Assembly (NCBI GenBank): GCA_050251815.1
Contig: JBFWMB010000003.1
Coordinates: 44,540 to 108,539, forward strand
Reading direction: 5' to 3'
Origin: GWE2-40-63 sp050251815
GTDB taxonomy: Bacteria > Bacteroidota > Bacteroidia > Bacteroidales > SZUA-534
DNA: 64,000 nt
Shown: positions 62,283 through 64,000 of the stretch, piece after piece
How positions within the stretch are numbered: the first letter of the stretch is position 1
Layout of the letters: every line of letters begins with the position of its first letter
The notes under the pieces: generated by a model
The model's input: the letters and a program-made list of their open reading frames with translations, nothing else
What the model was told of the DNA's origin: nothing
The model's database searches: none
Position numbers and translations under genes: made by a program

Positions 62283-63863
62283 ATGTTAAAAGCAAACGAT
62301 ACAAATCTGTTGGAGAAAAAGGGAATTACGACCAAACAGGTTGAAAAACAAATACAACAATTTGAAAAAGGGTTTCCTCCACTGGAAATTATAAAACCGG
62401 CCCTGGTTAAAGACGGTATTCGTCAGTTTACCGATAAGCGAATGGACGAACTGATAACGTTGTATGAGCAAAAATCGAAGCGCCTGAAAAAACTAAAATT
62501 TGTGCCGGCATCAGGTGCGGCAACGCGCATGTTTAAGCGGCTTTATGAGATTTTAAACAGCTACAGCGGAACCGAAGAAGACTACCTAAAATTAATGGCT
62601 GAAAAAGATTTTTATTCCTTCAATTACCTGTGTAAGAACCTCAATAAGTTTGCGTTTTTTAACGATTTGGAGGAAGCAATTCTGAAAAACGGAAAAAACT
62701 GGGATGAGATTTCGAAACAAAAAGATATTATTTTTTTACTTGGGATTATCTTAAGCGAAAATGGATTGAACTATGGGAATTTACCTAAAGGCTTGATAAA
62801 ATTTCACCGCACCGAAACCGGAGATAGGACGCCGGTTGAGGAACATTTAATTGAAGGTGCTGCCTATGCCAGTTCAGGAAAAAAGGTTTATTTGCATTTT
62901 ACCGTTTCGCCCGACCATTTGGAGTTGTTTAAAGAGCATCTGGCGACAGTTGTTCCGGTATATCAAAAACGATTCAAAGTCAAATACCAAATTGATTTTA
63001 GCGTACAAAAACCGTCAACAGATACTGTTGCGGTAGGTATGGATAATCAACCGGTGCGTGATGAAAATGGAAACCTGATATTCAGACCAGGTGGACATGG
63101 GGCCTTAATTCATAATCTGAATGAAATTAAAGCTGATTTGATATTTATTAAAAACATTGACAATATTGTTCAGGATCGGCTTAAAGAGGAAACTTACAAT
63201 TACAAAAAAGTGCTGGGCGGGGTATTACTCGAAACCTACCTTCAGGCAGAATCGCTTTACAGTAAGCTAAAGAAAAAAAACAATAGTGAACACCTGCAAA
63301 AGACCGAAGAATTTATTGAAAAGCGACTCTACTATAAACTCCCCGAACACTATGCCGATTTCAGTCCTAAAGAAAAACAGGAGTATTTATTGAAAGTGCT
63401 TGATCGGCCTTTCCGGGTTTGCGGTATGGTACGTAACGAAGGAGAGCCGGGTGGGGGACCATTTTGGGTTGCCAATGCCGATGGTTCACGCTCATTACAG
63501 ATAATTGAAGGTTCGCAATTTGTCGATTATCAAAAAGAAATTATGGGACGGGCTACCCATTTTAATCCCGTCGATTTGGTTTGTTATACCCGTAATTTTA
63601 AAGGGAAAAAGTATGATTTAAGCCGTTTTGTCGATAATCAGACCGGATTTATAAGCGAAAAAAGTGTAGACGGGAAGTCCATTAAAGCCTTGGAATTGCC
63701 CGGATTGTGGAATGGGGCCATGGCTAACTGGAATACCATTTTTGTTGAGGTTCCCATAGTTACTTTTAATCCGGTAAAAGAGCTAAACGATTTGCTAAGG
63801 GCTGAACATTTATATGAAAAAGATATTTTTTCTAAGGAACAGGCTTCTGACTTGTTTTGTTAG
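62283..63863 (+). CDS. DUF4301 family protein
   Basis: A 526-aa soluble protein covering the whole DUF4301 family. It has a nucleotidyltransferase-like glycine/arginine motif KFVPASGAATRMFKRL, then GLIKFHRTETGDRTPVEEHL, FRPGGHGALIHNLNEI (dinucleotide/sugar-binding style) and FRVCGMVRNEGEPGGGPFWV. These patterns recall UDP-sugar pyrophosphorylases, but no reaction is established. Monocistronic; the IS256 element starts 12 bp after its stop codon. Confidence 0.85.
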   Translation: MLKANDTNLLEKKGITTKQVEKQIQQFEKGFPPLEIIKPALVKDGIRQFTDKRMDELITLYEQKSKRLKKLKFVPASGAATRMFKRLYEILNSYSGTEEDYLKLMAEKDFYSFNYLCKNLNKFAFFNDLEEAILKNGKNWDEISKQKDIIFLLGIILSENGLNYGNLPKGLIKFHRTETGDRTPVEEHLIEGAAYASSGKKVYLHFTVSPDHLELFKEHLATVVPVYQKRFKVKYQIDFSVQKPSTDTVAVGMDNQPVRDENGNLIFRPGGHGALIHNLNEIKADLIFIKNIDNIVQDRLKEETYNYKKVLGGVLLETYLQAESLYSKLKKKNNSEHLQKTEEFIEKRLYYKLPEHYADFSPKEKQEYLLKVLDRPFRVCGMVRNEGEPGGGPFWVANADGSRSLQIIEGSQFVDYQKEIMGRATHFNPVDLVCYTRNFKGKKYDLSRFVDNQTGFISEKSVDGKSIKALELPGLWNGAMANWNTIFVEVPIVTFNPVKELNDLLRAEHLYEKDIFSKEQASDLFC

Positions 63864-63874
63864 TTCGTTATCTA

Positions 63875-64000
63875 GAGAGTGTAAAATAAACTGTGTCAAT
63901 AAAAAATAATTATTAAATTGACATAGTATGAAAGAAGAAAAGTTTGATTTCGAAGCCTTTAAAAGAGAGGCTATTGAAAAATTAAGAAACAAAGAACCCC
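63875..64000 (+). mobile_element. Left end of an IS256-family insertion sequence (cut by window edge)
   Basis: The terminal inverted repeat begins near GAGAGTGTAAAATAAA and precedes a transposase gene. A TGTCAAT / ATTGACA repeat flanks the transposase leader. The right end, target duplication and length are outside the window. Confidence 0.75.
63928..64000 (+). CDS. IS256-family transposase, N-terminal fragment
   Basis: Only 24 residues are visible: KEEKFDFEAFKREAIEKL and so on. This is the characteristic start of Bacteroidota IS256 (mutator-type DDE) transposases. The catalytic part is outside the window, so intactness cannot be judged. Confidence 0.7.
   Translation, partial: MKEEKFDFEAFKREAIEKLRNKEP

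Overview
The window comes from a Bacteroidota chromosome, probably Bacteroidales or Marinilabiliales (the family level is a guess). The grounds are a SusC/SusD pair, five secreted proteins ending in type IX secretion (T9SS) sorting domains, families largely confined to this phylum (DUF3078, DUF4293, DUF4301, DUF4922, DUF4623), and promoters matching the Bacteroidota -7 box TAnnTTTG. I saw no tRNA, rRNA or CRISPR array.

Layout. 1-2584: RND efflux pump start (cut by the window edge), its membrane-fusion lipoprotein, and a DUF3078 outer-membrane protein. 2937-5906: long-chain acyl-CoA synthetase and a DUF819 membrane protein. 6089-42961: a very large peptidoglycan/amino-sugar salvage region. A minus-strand block (amidase with inserted golvesin domain, GT2, DUF4922, GNAT, SGNH esterase, SpoIID, AmpG-like transporter, NagB-PIG-L fusion, phosphodiester glycosidase) is divergent from a BadF-family sugar kinase and MurQ. 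A FadR-type GntR regulator and a DigH/GHL10 glycosidase follow. Next comes a plus-strand polysaccharide-utilisation locus (PUL): a 39-aa small ORF, two DUF4623 T9SS proteins, a TolB-like protein, a T9SS amidase, SusC, SusD, and a second GHL10 enzyme with T9SS domain. Amidase plus GHL10 plus SpoIID are the activities that make and degrade peptide-free (denuded) glycan, so I read the region as a dedicated system for using peptidoglycan glycan strands. Palindromes of the FadR type lie in both divergent promoter regions.

43073-51239: housekeeping and small genes (zinc-binding-like 39-aa protein, MurU-like nucleotidyltransferase, SiaC/DUF1987, aminotransferase, MerR, CapA, M23 peptidase, alaS, cupin).

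51653-55588: an AT-rich island that looks like a ribosomally synthesised peptide (RiPP) cluster. It has a stand-alone LytTR regulator, three short double-glycine-leader precursors with Cys-rich cores (the first interrupted by an in-frame TAA), an S41-peptidase-like secreted protein, and a radical SAM/SPASM maturase. A strong hairpin plus T-tract separates the precursors from the maturase. No transporter is present.

55983-64000: pentapeptide protein, DUF4293, TPR protein, LysO exporter split into two overlapping genes, EamA transporter, Arc-like protein with SPFH protein, DUF4301, and the left end of an IS256-family element cut by the window edge.
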